This document shows, in pieces, positions 33,973 to 45,660 of a stretch of DNA of 64,000 nt. The stretch's first letter is position 1; every line of letters starts with the position of its first letter. A program made the translations under genes and the position numbers. The notes beneath the pieces were generated by a model, which saw only the letters and a program-made list of their open reading frames with translations, ran no database searches and was not told where the DNA came from. Source of the DNA: Nephrocerus scutellatus (Eukaryota; Arthropoda; Insecta; Diptera; Pipunculidae); NCBI GenBank assembly GCA_947095585.1, contig OX352762.1:27380669-27444668 (forward strand). Reading direction: 5' to 3'.

Positions 33973-34984
33973 TCAACAACAATTTTAATAAAAATAATTT
34001 TTCCCAAAATCCAGAGGTCTTTTTCTATCAAAAGATACCTCCAACAACGAAAGCACGAAAAATGCATCTTAAATCATCGCAAGAAATGTCACGTGTCATT
34101 GTCTTTGCCAATAGCATAATTTTGAATATTTTCCAATTCAATTTAAAATGCAATACTTTAATATGTAATTATTAACAAAAAAATAAAAAAAAAATTCGTA
34201 TTCTGCAATTTTTTTATTAAATGAATGTCTCCCAAAACAGAACGATATACCGAAGACCCGAAATTTTATTTACAGAACGGAATTTATTCATACTCGTTCA
34301 TACGAGCTTATGCTTCGCAAAGTAATGTGATGCCACAATCGGCGGCTTTCATGCACTTAAGGAAAAATTCGTTTTATCATGAAACACAAGAAATACACGT
34401 AAATAAAAAAAATTAGTTGAAAAGAAATTAACAAGTGGTTGTTATGAACCAAAACAATTAATTATCCATAATTATAGCAAAAATTAAAAACCATCTACTT
34501 TCCATTTTTCGAGACTTCTGAAAAGAAAAACTACGCTCGAAAGCATATGTAGATCACGTAATATTACGAACGACTCTCCACTTCAGCAACGGTATGAACA
34601 CAATTACAAGCAAGCTGTTAACAAGAATGCTGTGAACAATATTAAAGCGTGCGCTACATTCTAGCCATGGATTGAAAACAATAGATGGGCTCCGCTATAG
34701 TCTTAAATACAGTGAAAATGTCAGCAGTCTACTGTGCTTAGCTTAAAAGTATGGTATCACAATTGTTTGGGATCTGTTTTCAACAGTGTTTTAAAAAAAA
34801 AGCTTTTATACTTGAAAACAAAAACTTTTGTGGATTATGAGCTAATTGTAATTAATTTGGTAGAACAGGAAAAAAGTAAGTAGTTGCCAGCATTTCGTCT
34901 CAGGATAAATCAAATTCTGTTAAGCAAATAAAAAAAATGCTGAGTGCATTTGCAAGCAATGTGATAACAAACAACTATCTACGA
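33973..34984. other. No gene recognised
   Basis: AT-rich DNA; the open frame at 34225-34416 shows no motif. Confidence 0.4.
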
Positions 34985-35047
34985 GATATTCTTTTATTTT
35001 ATAGTAAATTTAAAAAACTTAGTTTTTCGAGTACAAACTTTTATATA
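34985..35047 (+). repeat. Family C repeat, left part (interrupted)
   Basis: Reads 'aaaaaacttagtttttcgag' and 'tacaaacttttatata', the family C end. It stops at the 'tata' where the inverted-repeat element is inserted, and continues at 36863. Confidence 0.8.
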
Positions 35048-36862
35048 CAGGGTGTATCCGTTAAGGTGGCAAACACTTAAAGTAGTGGTTAATTTCGTGA
35101 AAAAAATCGTATGAGAGGGGCGTCCATTTTCAACCCCTGCGGTGTACGTAGCGTTTAAATGCGAAGAGACGTACTTTTGACCTTACATCACTTCACACCC
35201 TGTAACTCTTGAACGCTTCTAGCTACAAGGTCACTGTTGGTCATTTTTAAAAGAAAACTAAATTTATACGATCAAATAATTAACATTTTTTAAATTCTTG
35301 AAACCGTTACCGATGTAAACGTCGTCAAAATCCAAAAAAGTTTTTTCTTTTTTAAATTTTATTTTCAAACGCGAATATTTCGAAAATCGCTCTTGGATAA
35401 ATTTTTTTTGACAAATGCAATATTAAAGCCCATCAATTTTCTACAAATCCATCCCGCAATATTTTTGCATTCGGTCAACAGGAGCAGGGTTAAAAATGAA
35501 AGTTTGTAAAATAAACGAAAACGTACTTCTGACCTTACATGACTCCACACCATATAACTCTTGAACGCTTCCTGCTACAAGATTACTGTTGGTCTTTTTT
35601 TAAAGAAAATTATATTTTTAAGATCCAATAATATACAGTTTCTTAAATTATTTAAGCCATACCGATATAAAGGTCGTCAAATTCAAAACAAAATTTTTTA
35701 AAATTGTTTTTACCAACACGATTATTTCGAGAAATGCTCTTAGATACATTTTTTTGATAAATACAGTATTGAAGCCTGTTGAATTTCCTACAAACACATA
35801 GCAAAATATTTGTGCATTCGGTAAACAAGAGCGAGATAGTGCGAGTTGTGTTACTACTACTACGTATAAGAAGGGTTGCATGACGTCCTAGTGTTCCTGC
35901 AGCAACTGTGCAACAAAATTACACGGGCAGTGGATGCACCCTTACCACTTCACTCCCGTAATCTAATCGTAATAATACAGTAATCTTGTAGCAGGAAGCG
36001 TTCAAGAGTTATATGGTGTGGAGTCATGTAAGGTCAGAAGTACGTTTTCGTTTATTTTACAAACTTTCAATTTTAATCCTGTTCCTGTTGACCTATTGCA
36101 GAAATATTATGTGGTGAAGTTGTAGAAAATTCAATAGGCTTAAATACTGCATTTGTCAAAAAAAAATTATCCGAGAGCATTTTTCGAAATAATCGCGTTT
36201 GAAAATAAAATTTAAAAAAAACATTTCTTTTTTTGACTTTGACGACGTTTATATCGGTAATGGTTTAAAGAATTTAAAAAAATTTACATTCTTTTGACCT
36301 TAAAGATTTAATTTTCTATCAAAAAAGACCAACAGTGACCTTTTAGCTAGAAGCGTTCAAGAGTTATAGGGTGTGAAGCATGTAAAATCAAAAGTACGGT
36401 TTCATTCATTTCACAAACTTTCAATTTTAATCCTGTTCCTGTTGACCAATTGCAGAAATATAGGGGGTGAAGTAGTAGAAAATTCAATAGGCTTTAATAC
36501 AGCATTTGTCAAAAAAAAATTATCCGAGAGCATTTTTCGAAATAATCGCGTTTAAAAATAAAATTTAAAAAAAAAACATTTCTTTTTTTTACTTTGACGA
36601 CGGTTTTAAGAATTAAAAAAAATTTACATTCTTTTGACCTTATAGATTTAATTTCTATCAAAATAGAGTAACAGTGACCTTTTAGCTAGAAGCTAGAAGG
36701 AAGTAAAGTGATGTAAGGTCAAAAGGACGCATCTCTGTTTTAAAACTCTACGTACGCCACAGGGGGTGAAAATAGGCCACCCCCATCCAATATAATTTTT
36801 TTCACGAAATTACCCAAGGAATCACCCCTTTAAGTATTTTCCACCTTAACGGATACACCCTG
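35048..36862. mobile_element. 1.8-kb giant inverted-repeat (foldback-like) TIR element
   Basis: The termini 'cagggtgtatccgttaagg' and its inverse are flanked by 'tata' on both sides (35044-35047, 36863-36866). Each arm (about 35048-35880 and 35990-36862) holds two full tandem units of about 350 bp plus partial ones, in opposite directions: 'ctcttgaacgct' at about 35210 and 35560, 'gcgttcaagagttat' at about 35998 and 36350. The loop of about 100 bp (35885-35985) is unique. There is no transposase. The insertion site is verified by uninterrupted family C copies at about 9020 and 23840. The family is unknown; a TA-target (Tc1/mariner-like) origin is inferred from the TSD. Confidence 0.88.
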
Positions 36863-37425
36863 TATACATCGAAACACGCCACACAGTTGTTTATTATTTG
36901 GTAATAGTCGCCAAAATAACTGTTTTTGAGGTCAGAGCTATTTCAAATAATTTTCTTTTTTCCACGCATCACACGCGCCACACGCAACTCGCGAGTTGCG
37001 TCAAAAGCGGGATATCAAAATGGGTCCCTGACATTGAGCTGCTCACAAAATTTCAGACCTCTAGGTCGTGCGAAAGGTGGTTAAAAATACCTCAAAAACG
37101 AAAAAATGGCGCGATTTCAAACCATCACATGTGCCACACGCGAAACGTGACACGCGTTATACGTGGAATATATAAAATGGTATTTTGAACTAAGATACTC
37201 CCGAAATTCCAACTCTCTAGGTCGTGTGGAAGGTGGTTTGAAAAGGACCTCAAAATCGAAAAAAAATCAACCCATCAAACGGAATATAAAAAATGCTATT
37301 TTGGACTTAGACACTCACAAAATTTCAGCTCTCTAGGTCGTGTGAAAGGTGGTTAAAAATGACATCAAAGTGGTCGAGAATACAGACAAAAAGGGCTCAA
37401 GTCAAGTTTAATAAAAGTTTTTAAA
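36863..37425 (+). repeat. Family C repeat, right part
   Basis: It continues 'tatacatcgaaacacgcc' and contains the full set of internal blocks: 'cacacgcgccacacgcaac', 'tttcagacctctaggtcg', 'cacacgcgaaacgtgacac', 'ttccaactctctaggtcg', 'tttcagctctctaggtcg'. It ends 'ggctcaagtcaagtttaata'. This is the most complete copy in the window. Confidence 0.85.
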
Positions 37426-38004
37426 AAAACCAAAAACCTTTTCGATTTTTTTACTTTAAAGCCATTCAAAAGCAATTTTTTTATATATGTCAACTATATT
37501 ATAGTTTATTCTGTTATAGTATTTAATTCTAAGTAATTTGCTTTCACAAAATATAACTGTATCGGTTTTTAAGATGGAATTCTAACTGAAGGTAAAACAG
37601 ATGTTCATTTATGGGGGAGGCATTCAGTGTTTATTATTATGCTAACATATTTAAAATAAGTTATTAAGAAAACTTAAGAAATGCAATTTAAAATTATACC
37701 TTATAGCTTTCATAATAACAAAAAGTATTTGAATGTTATGGGAATAGAGTTAGAAAACAAAGAGAAGTTTAATAAATCAGTAATATAAAACTTTGTAATA
37801 AAATTTGCCATCGCGTTTAAGATGATAACATTATAGCCATATTACCATTTCTCGCAATTTTAGCAACAAAAACTAGAATTAACTAACAAATTACTCACTA
37901 GCGCAGTAACATACATTAACCCAGTTCAGACCGAAAGAAACATTACAAAATTTTACCTGCCACAACTCAAGGATATTTATAATAAACGTCCAATTTCTCC
38001 ATTT
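37426..38004. other. No gene recognised
   Basis: AT-rich DNA between family C and a SINE. Confidence 0.4.
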
Positions 38005-38269
38005 TGTGGGCGCCGTGGTTCAGTGGATAACTGCATGGCTGCTGAGGTGGTTCGAATCCCAGTAACACCAAAAGTATTTCTCCGCGAATGTCTGACAAAC
38101 GTCCGAAAGTAATAACGTGTCACGGAAAGCTTCTCAATTCGCCGTTCGGATTCGGCATTAAATTGTAGGTCCCTTCCATTTGTGTGAAAAATATACATAG
38201 TAACACAAATGGTCGCGAGAAGCTAGTCCTTGGACCGCAACGGTCTGTCGCGCTGATTATTATTATTAT
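38005..38269 (+). mobile_element. tRNA-derived SINE, copy 2, with 13-bp TSD
   Basis: The head 'ggcgccgtggttcagtgg' carries the A box (one change from consensus) and 'ggttcgaatccc' the B box. The body matches copy 1 ('cttctcaattcgccgttcgg', 'aatggtcgcgagaagctag') with small deletions, and the tail is an ATT repeat. The target duplication 'aatttctccattt' occurs at 37992-38004 and 38270-38282. Confidence 0.93.
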
Positions 38270-38344
38270 AATTTCTCCATTTATGAATATTTTATTAAAA
38301 TTTTTTAGAGAACAAAACAGTTCGATGTTTATGTAAAACACATT

Positions 38345-38886
38345 ACTGCTCGATAAAGCTACTTTTGGTGCAGATGATAGTGTTGAGTCTCTTAAAGAAA
38401 TCATTGCATGCTTCGCGGTCGTGACCTGTTGTAATTTTGGTCCATTCTCCAAGAAGAGCTGTATTCAATGAATTCACACTTTCATAATTTTTTGTCAACA
38501 CGTTGATCTCTAAAATGGACCATATGGAGAAGTCCATTGGACTCAAGTCTGGTAAGTATGAAGGCCCCTGGCACCTGTTGCGAAAAAATGTAATTTGGAA
38601 CGTGACTTTTAAAAATTATTGTGTCAAACGAGCTTTATGTGATGGTGCTGAATGTCCAGAAGTTCTTACCGAATTTTTTGTATGCCCAGTTAGCAACGCA
38701 TCACTGCATCACACTTCTTGATTCACCTTGGAACCCTGATCAATAAAGACTAGCGGAGAACGACCATTTGCAGTTACAGCTGGCCAAACCATCACAGAAG
38801 CTGGCGCTTGTTTGCGAAGAGCAACTCGCTTGTAAAAAATTGTCGTTGGACTTACCCTCTAACCATACAACGTATATCGATTTGAT
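38345..38886 (-). pseudogene. maT-like Tc1/mariner transposase, C-terminal relic
   Basis: The minus strand reads 'ALRKQAPASVMVWPAVTANG', 'RSPLVFIDQGSKVNQEV', a break, 'SAPSHKARLTQ' (the Asp just before Ser in the family's 'QQDSAPSHK' has become His), then 'LPDLSPMDFSIWSILE', 'ACNDFFKRLNTII'. The third catalytic residue is Asp, about 37-40 residues after the second position, which fits the DD37D (maT/mori-like) group better than Tc1 DDE. A stop sits after 'ARLTQ'. The N-terminus and first Asp are missing. The same family is present at 48060-48680. Confidence 0.85.
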
Positions 38887-38887
38887 T

Positions 38888-39158
38888 CTGTAGACATGTA
38901 ATAGTATATTACATAACGAGCGATGAAAGTGGAGTTTAAGTTTAAGTTGAGCACTTTTCTGCGAGTGATATGTACACTATTTTTCACACGACCAAAACCG
39001 GTTTTTCTGCTAAACGGGTTATGCGCAATGCAAAATTATTATGGGAATGTGTGTTTGCTGTGACTTTATATGTTAACTCACTAGTGTCTATAACGGCTAC
39101 TTTCGAAGCTAGGGTATAGTGTTTGAAACAGTCACTTTCGTCTATGGGCGTGTGAAAA
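38888..39158. mobile_element. MITE-like repeat with TTTTTCACACG terminal repeats, copy 2
   Basis: The core 38980-39158 is bounded by 'tttttcacacg' and 'cgtgtgaaaa', and aligns with 20730-20930 through 'accaaaaccggtttttctgc' and 'cagtcactttcgtctatggg', with a deletion in the middle. Upstream homology with copy 1 starts near 38888, immediately beyond the maT-like relic. Confidence 0.75.
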
Positions 39159-40439
39159 CAACACAACAGATTAACGTTACCAACACTTTGCTTGCCGAAC
39201 CCTGCATATATCAGAGTTGTTGCAGTCGTGTGGAGCAGATATGCGTTGGTTTGGTTTTCCTAACAATAGTGGTAAAATTATTGGCTTTTTACTTTACTTA
39301 TCGGCAGTCTCATCAGCCAACGCAGAAAAAACAAAAGAATGCTTCACCGATTGGAAACAGAGGTCCTTTTGCCATAGCTGAACAGACAAACCACGGGTAT
39401 TTGGTCATTTAAATCATAAGGCTCCCTTCCCCTTGGCATCAGGGTTTACGTCATTTTTAAAATTTTGCGTTTTAAAAGGATGCCAAATAATTTCAAACGT
39501 AGATGCACCCTCTGAAAACAATCCAGTCGGCGCCCTTGTTGACACTTCACATTTGGTAATTGATTTTTTGACAGCACTACGAAAACTAACTAAGCAATGT
39601 TTATGAAACGTTTCTTCGGTATGGGCACACATTTATGAGCAATTCGACGTACGCCATTATGCGCTTTGTTAATTAATGCTCTGCTAACAACATTGTCAAC
39701 AATTGCACTAAATGCTTATTTGAAGTGTCTTCCGTAGAAATGCAATCATATCTCACATGAACCATGCAGCATCAGATGACTAAAGTCGCAACATAGCCTG
39801 GTAAAGTAAAGTAATACAAATACGTGTGTGTGTGTATCATTACAAATAATTTGGGTATTTACTTTCCGTTTGAGGAATCTACGATTTCTAATGGCATCTG
39901 ATGGTATATCTGGTATATCTGGTATCTCGTCCACATTATGTAAAGTATTTAATAACACGCACTACACTTGTCATTATTACATTTTGTTAGTTTTGTTAAC
40001 CACTCTTTATGACTTATTTTACGTCTTAACAAAACTTCCTTTGTTGTACTAAGATAAAATTCAATGAAGAAACTTCAAGACATAGGAAAAGAGGGAAAAC
40101 TTTTACTTTCCACTTGTTTTAATATTCACTTTTAATTTTGCTTTCATTTCCCATAAATAAATGAAGACTTTTGGATGCTTTGCAATTTAAATATGTAATT
40201 TAATGCAGTTATAAAAAACCAAACAAAAAAAAGATGAGCACGTAGTCTTTCCGTGCGGTTGAAGGTAAACTTCTTTGACGTAGTTGCCGATATTACGATT
40301 AAATTAAAAGGTAAAAATAGTCCTACATACCCAATTTCATACAAATCGTACGTTTCACTGTCGAGATGTTGGCTTTCAAGAAAGACGTCAAGTTGCAGAA
40401 GGACAGAATTCCACTACAGAGGTTCCAAGAAATTTGAGG
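39159..40439. other. No gene recognised
   Basis: No coding signal or named repeat is recognised. There is a short TG microsatellite at 39826-39837 and three copies of 'ggtatatct' near 39903-39927. Confidence 0.4.
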
Positions 40440-40720
40440 GCTCAATTTCGTAATTTTTTGTAATATTTTCTTAGTCAGGATTTTTTTTGTAGTTCCAATA
40501 GTTTGTGACCATTGGAGCAAAGAGAATTCTAAGAAAATAAATTTGTAAATTACATTACTTCGATTTTTTATTTTAATAAAGGGCATAGCCCACCTCCCTT
40601 GGCAATAAGTTATCTTAAAAAAAAAAAATATTTCCATAGAAACAAGTCTTATAGTGGCATCTTAGTCCTTCATACTAATCGCTTGGTTCCCAAAATTCCA
40701 GACCCTAAGCCTAAGACACA
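40440..40720 (+). mobile_element. LINE 3' end with poly(A), copy 2, and a 117-bp-type repeat unit
   Basis: 40440-40632 matches the UTR end at 31900-32179 ('agagaattctaagaaaata', 'aataaagggcatagcccacc', 'ctcccttggcaataagtt') and ends in a poly(A). It is followed at 40637-40720 by one degraded unit ('gtcttatagtggcatctta', 'aaaattccagacc') of the array found at 61485-61910. Confidence 0.65.
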
Positions 40721-41139
40721 ATAATGTATTGACTCACAAATTGAGTATCGAAAATAACGCGCGAGAATAAAATCTTATAAAATTAAATTAAAATCAATTA
40801 AGTCATATCTTTGTGAATTCGCTCACATTTAAATTCGTAATTAATGTTTCTATTATAAGTCGCAAAGGTAATTAACTAATTTCTTATCATATAAATTATA
40901 CACAAACCCGCTTCGCAAATGCGGATGTGAGCCGCGGCCGATTGAACTGAAGACTACAATTCTTCAATTCCGTTAATTGAGCGACTCTCCACTTAAATTG
41001 AGCTACTGAAGTAAATAGACTAGACTGTTCGATTGGTATTCTTTACTTCAGATAAATATCAATGTTACTCATCTGAAGTAACTAAACGAGCAGAAAAACC
41101 CCTTCACTTACTTCAGTTGCCCAATTTATTATATGAACA
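40721..41139. other. No gene recognised
   Basis: AT-rich DNA up to the Helitron border; nothing recognisable is seen. Confidence 0.4.
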
Positions 41140-41488
41140 CTAGCAGAAGTACTCGGCGTTGCCCGTGGCCAAGGGACCCAACTATCGACCCCATTGGACG
41201 CCCAAGAAAAGAAAACACAGGTATTTAAGGCAAAAGGGAGATTATTAATTTTATTAATTCCAAAGCTTTTTGATTTAAATATAATATGGTGTGAATTTGA
41301 GCCAAATCGGTCCATTAATAAGAAAAAAAAGCTACCCCAGCGCCACCTGTTGATCCGATCGCTACCAAATTCACAGGATTGCTCGCTGGGCAAATCTGAA
41401 GAGCGCCTCAAAATTTCATCAAAATTGGTGCAGCCGTTTTATAGTCCATACGGAACATACATACACACATCGAGTTTTATATATTAGA
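41140..41488 (-). mobile_element. 349-bp non-autonomous Helitron
   Basis: On the minus strand the 5' terminus is 'tctaatatataaaactcgat' after an A. The interior has 'gttccgtatggactataaa', 'cggctgcaccaattttgatg'. The 3' end is a GC-rich imperfect hairpin 'cgggcaacgccgag', 9 bp, then 'ctag' followed by T. All three diagnostic parts (TC, hairpin, CTAG) and the A/T insertion site are present. There is no coding capacity. It is a different subfamily from the 22429 element. Confidence 0.88.
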
Positions 41489-41519
41489 TTTGACGGTGCT
41501 TCAAAACATGTCTATAACA

Positions 41520-42030
41520 TCGTGATATTTGACGTACCTTGGATCTGTGCATATGAGTCCGAAACCAAATAGCAGTCGACGGTATGGGTGTTCCAATATC
41601 TAATTCGAAGCAAACTGTCGCCTATTTTTTTTCGGAAAAACTTGACATGTCGCAACCGTACGTGCTCAATTCTGAAAACAAAACAACCATTTGTTCGCCA
41701 CAAGTCTTTGGCAAAAAAAAAAGGAAAAACAACCGCAGTCGACGGATCATTCTTCACCACGCGAATGCGAGCTCTTATACATCGGCACAAACAACTAAAT
41801 ATTTGAGCGGCATAACATAGAATTAATGGGTCATCCGCCGTATAGTCCTGATTTGGCACTCACTCAATAACGTATTTTTGTTCCCGCAAATCAAAAATAA
41901 ATTGCAAGATTAAAACGTGTGTATTAGATGAGTTACCTTAATCGGAGTAGAAACAGTGCTTAGAAAATTGGTTCAAACGGATGCAAGAGTGTATTGGTCT
42001 TCGTGGAGAATATTTTGAAAAACAATAAAT
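41520..42030 (+). pseudogene. mariner DD34D transposase, C-terminal relic
   Basis: It reads 'WICAYESETK', a stop, 'QSTVWVFQ', and then in shifting frames 'QPFVRHKSLAKKK', 'RRIILHHANASSYTSAQTTK', 'LMGHPPYSPDLALTQ', 'WFKRMQECIGLRGEYFEK'. These are the 'HHDNASSHTA' and 'YSPDLAPNDF' blocks of classical mariners. The second Asp is Ala and the 'APNDF' carrying the third Asp is degraded to 'ALTQ'. It lies just beyond the small Helitron. Terminal repeats were not located. Confidence 0.88.
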
Positions 42031-43499
42031 AAATATATGTTTTTGTTTTCTAATCCCGAAATGTAAAAGGCAACACTCTTTGTGCAATCACAATAATTAC
42101 TTAGGTGTAGTAAAATAAATAGATGCGCTTCTTACTGCCGCTTATCATGAAAGCGTAATGTACTCGTACCGTGCGCTTCAACTTAAAAATCTTTTTCATG
42201 TTCTACTGTGAACATCATATCCTATCAAAAACGTTTTTATTTACTTTTGTCGTTTTTCAAATCTGATAGCTTCAACTGTTAAAAAAATATAAAAGAAGTG
42301 CCAATAGAATTTAAGTTGTGACGACGATGATGATGACGTAGAACAAAAAATAAAATAAAAATTAAACCGAGGCATAAACTGCAGTAATTGCGAATGGGCG
42401 AACGTGAGCAGCTTGCTCATACACAATGCTTAACGAACGAAGGAAGGCATGCAATGTACTAACAATGTACTGTCACGCAAGTCAAACAGCTAACAAAACA
42501 AACACACACGGAGCGTTAGTTGTCTTTTATTTTAGCATTTATAAAATACCTTAGACAAAAACTGCAAGGATACGATATATGTACACACGTTATATACATC
42601 TTTTATCATTTACCTTGTTGTTATAGCAGAGAGAAAAAAACACAGCAATACTCATCACATCATGTCTTTAGATGTCCCCCCTTCGTCACTACTAGCTGGA
42701 GGTTTCGTCCAGTTCATGCCCAGCTATGAATACCCACTGACATCGAGATTCCACAGCAGTATTAGCAGCCGTACAGCAGAACAAGTTGACAAGTGGGGTA
42801 AGGGCGAAGAAATTTGGCATAGTTGGGATACTTATTTTCTATATGTACTTAATGCGGCTTAATGGCGCAGAAGAAACGACAACGGACGGCTACATTACTG
42901 CTTGGGGCAAGGACCTTTCGCTTTTGAATTTGAAAAGCAAGACGAACCACAAACCAGCTCAAAGTATGAATAGACTGAATGAGAGTGGACTCTTTTTTGC
43001 GGCGACATTCCGACAAATGCAACATTTTTTTTACTTCATTTTCTTGGAAGTAACTATGCTTGTAATGTGGCTAGTGGGTCGTGGTGACAGGGTTTTGTAA
43101 ATGCAACTTTTGGAGTTTTTCATAGAATGATCTAAATCTGCAGATATTAGAATTTTTTTCTTTTTGCTTAAAATTCCCTTGTACCAATTTACTCACGTTA
43201 TAATACAGGGATAATAGAGAGAGAGATGTGTATTTTGTTTGTAGGCTAAAAGGCCAAGAGGACATCAAACGTTAACAAAAACAAACAAGTCAACTGTTAC
43301 TATACGATTAGGTTGTGATTCATGGCGAATACCCAAGTAGTTCAGGGTGTAGTCGAAAAAAAAACAAAAAGGAAAATTGTTCGACATGAGAGGCATGTAA
43401 AATGGTAAACGTGGACTAAACTTTAATAACAATGAATAATAAGTTAACCTTAAAAACATGGTTTTTTACTCAACTTCAAAGCGAAACTCCACAAGAAAA
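42031..43499. other. No gene recognised
   Basis: The overlapping frames at 42662-42862 and 42786-43100 (plus) have mixed, non-repetitive composition, but no known domain, splice context or family could be recognised. This is the stretch most likely to hide a host exon, at low confidence. Confidence 0.35.
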
Positions 43500-45170
43500 C
43501 ATTAAAAAAATGTATGCTCGGTGTCGTCGGTAATTTTTCCCGAAAAAGGGTTTTCCCTGAATAATCGTGCTAGTCCCTTCAAAGTATGGTTGGGCGGAGT
43601 TAATAACCTCGCCCGTAAAAAAAACCTTTCCTTCAGAACCAGCAAACCGCCTCAGAACTTATAACTGAGCTACGATGACGACAACGATAAACGGATCAAC
43701 AATTTTCTTATGGACCGCACGCACTCTAGGCCGCATAGCTGCTTGCTGATACCATACCCACCATTAAGGCAACAAATGAACGGCTATGCAATCTTTGCAT
43801 GCAAGCAACTTAAAGAACAAATAAACGTTCACGCACCTAAACAGAGGATTCCCCAGATGATGAAAAGGCAGAATTTCTCTAATCAGTCGAACGAGAACTG
43901 CATGCCCGACCTCGGTATGATGTGAAATCATGCTGGTAAATCATGGTGTCGGTAGCCAGTATTTAAACAGTACATTGACACCCATGGTTGACAATAAAAC
44001 ACTAATGAAAATGAACAACGAGTCACATAGAAGCAACAAGTAAGACACGGGCACATGAAGAAGAATATAAAGAGCTCAGAAGAAATTAAAAAAAAGTTTA
44101 TCGAGCGAAAGAAAGTAGCCTAGGAATCAGTGAGTTAGAACAGTACAGAGAGCGAGGACCGCTCCAGACGCGAAAATTCTAGCCGACTTCGTTGTGTTGA
44201 ACATACTGCAAAGACAGAAAGGGTAATCTGGTCGCTGGCATCTTGGAGCGATGGAAAGAGCACTTCCTAAAGCTGCTAATGGCTAAATGCTACGCTAATG
44301 ACACCACCAATGACCGCACTATGCGAAAATTAATCGGCTCAAAAATAATAAGGCCCCGGTATTAGATGACATCCCAGCGGAGCTGATTAAATCAGGAGGG
44401 CCTACACTATGCCAAGCAGTCCATGAGCTAATAGTGCAAGTATGGGGGTGAAGAACCGATGCCAGAAGACTGGCGAAGAACCAGAGACCGAGATATCACA
44501 ACACACAGCAATTATCGTTGTCTACCGTTCTTGAGTAGTTCATCCCACGAAAATCAACAACTGATCAGTTTTTGACCCTTAGGCAGGTGATGGAAAAATT
44601 TCTAAGAATTACAAAACACACTATACACCATTTGTTTATAGACTTAAAAGACGCCTGTGATAGTATTGTCAGACTATAACTTTATAAAACCTTAAGAGAA
44701 TTGAACATACCCAACCAACTGACACGACTATATGGGTTGTCATGGTCAATGTTATAATTCAAGTAAAAATATGTTGACACTCAACCCATTCAACACCTAT
44801 AACGGGGTTATTAGGACAAGTGAATGGACTGCCTTGCTTCCTCTTCAACTGGTCCGGATGTAACGGCGTTATGAACAATCCTCGAAAATTTCATTCAGAT
44901 ACTTACTTTCGCAGACAATATTGACATCATTGGCAGAAACTTTATAAAAAGCTCCTCATTCAGATCGCTCTCATTCGGGCGTCCCGAAATCTGAAGCTGC
45001 ACATAAATTAGAGTAAAACAAAGTAAATGGTGGTCACGTCTGAAAACAGAAGATCCAACTTTAGACCATCAATTAAGAAAGTGGGGCGCAAATTTTAAGA
45101 AGTGTAATCTTTTAACTAGTTCGGGTCACTTATAGCAACCAGTAACTGCATGGAACCAGAAAGTCTTTTT
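43500..45170 (+). pseudogene. RTE-like LINE relic, second copy (5' region and RT)
   Basis: 43550-43690 matches the 5' region of the minus-strand copy ('cccttcaaagtatggttggg', 'taataacctcgcccgtaaaa'). The endonuclease is mostly lost. RT blocks from 44330: 'NRLKNNKAPVLDDIPAELIK', 'SGGPTLCQAVHELIVQVWG', 'EEPMPEDWRRT', motif A 'LFIDLKDACDSI' and 'LRELNIPNQLTRLY'. The motif C region reads 'FADNIDIIGRNF', so the YADD box is FADN, and the tail 'KTEDPTLDHQL' follows. Frameshifts are frequent. Together with the 9300-10970 copy it covers most of the element. Confidence 0.85.
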
Positions 45171-45660
45171 ATAATTGACTGTGTAGTGGACACGGTCATT
45201 TTGGTCATTTTGTTCAGTGTATAGACAGGTGAGCCAAAGTTTTATTTAAGGGATTTCGTCAGAGAAGTTTTTTATATAATAAGCGCACGTTTATGCCTGG
45301 GCAGAGCGTGGGCTTGGAAATATTGGAATAGAAGAAGGACAAAAAGTGTGAGGTGGATAGAGTTGAAAGTTTGCACCCGAGCCAACACAAATTAGGATAT
45401 TGTGCTTAAAAACCCACATTTTTGGCTCTACATCTTTACTACTTTATACATTAACTCCACCGTTCATGTGAATGCAGAAGTTATACGGCAACTGCATATC
45501 ACAAGTACAGCATCGTATCATGTGTATTTTAGAATCTTTATTATAAGGGATAAAAATTCGTGAAGTTTTCGACGCGCCAAGAATCGATCCCGGTGTCCTC
45601 CGAATAGGATAATAATGATGAATAATGCCTAAATTATCATGTCGCTATTTGACATATTGA
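45171..45660. other. No gene recognised
   Basis: Sequence between two LINE relics; no motif is recognised. Confidence 0.4.

Noticed and set aside
42662..43100. Possible host exon pair
   Set aside because: Two overlapping frames look less repetitive than the surroundings, but no domain, codon-bias evidence or reliable splice sites support a gene.
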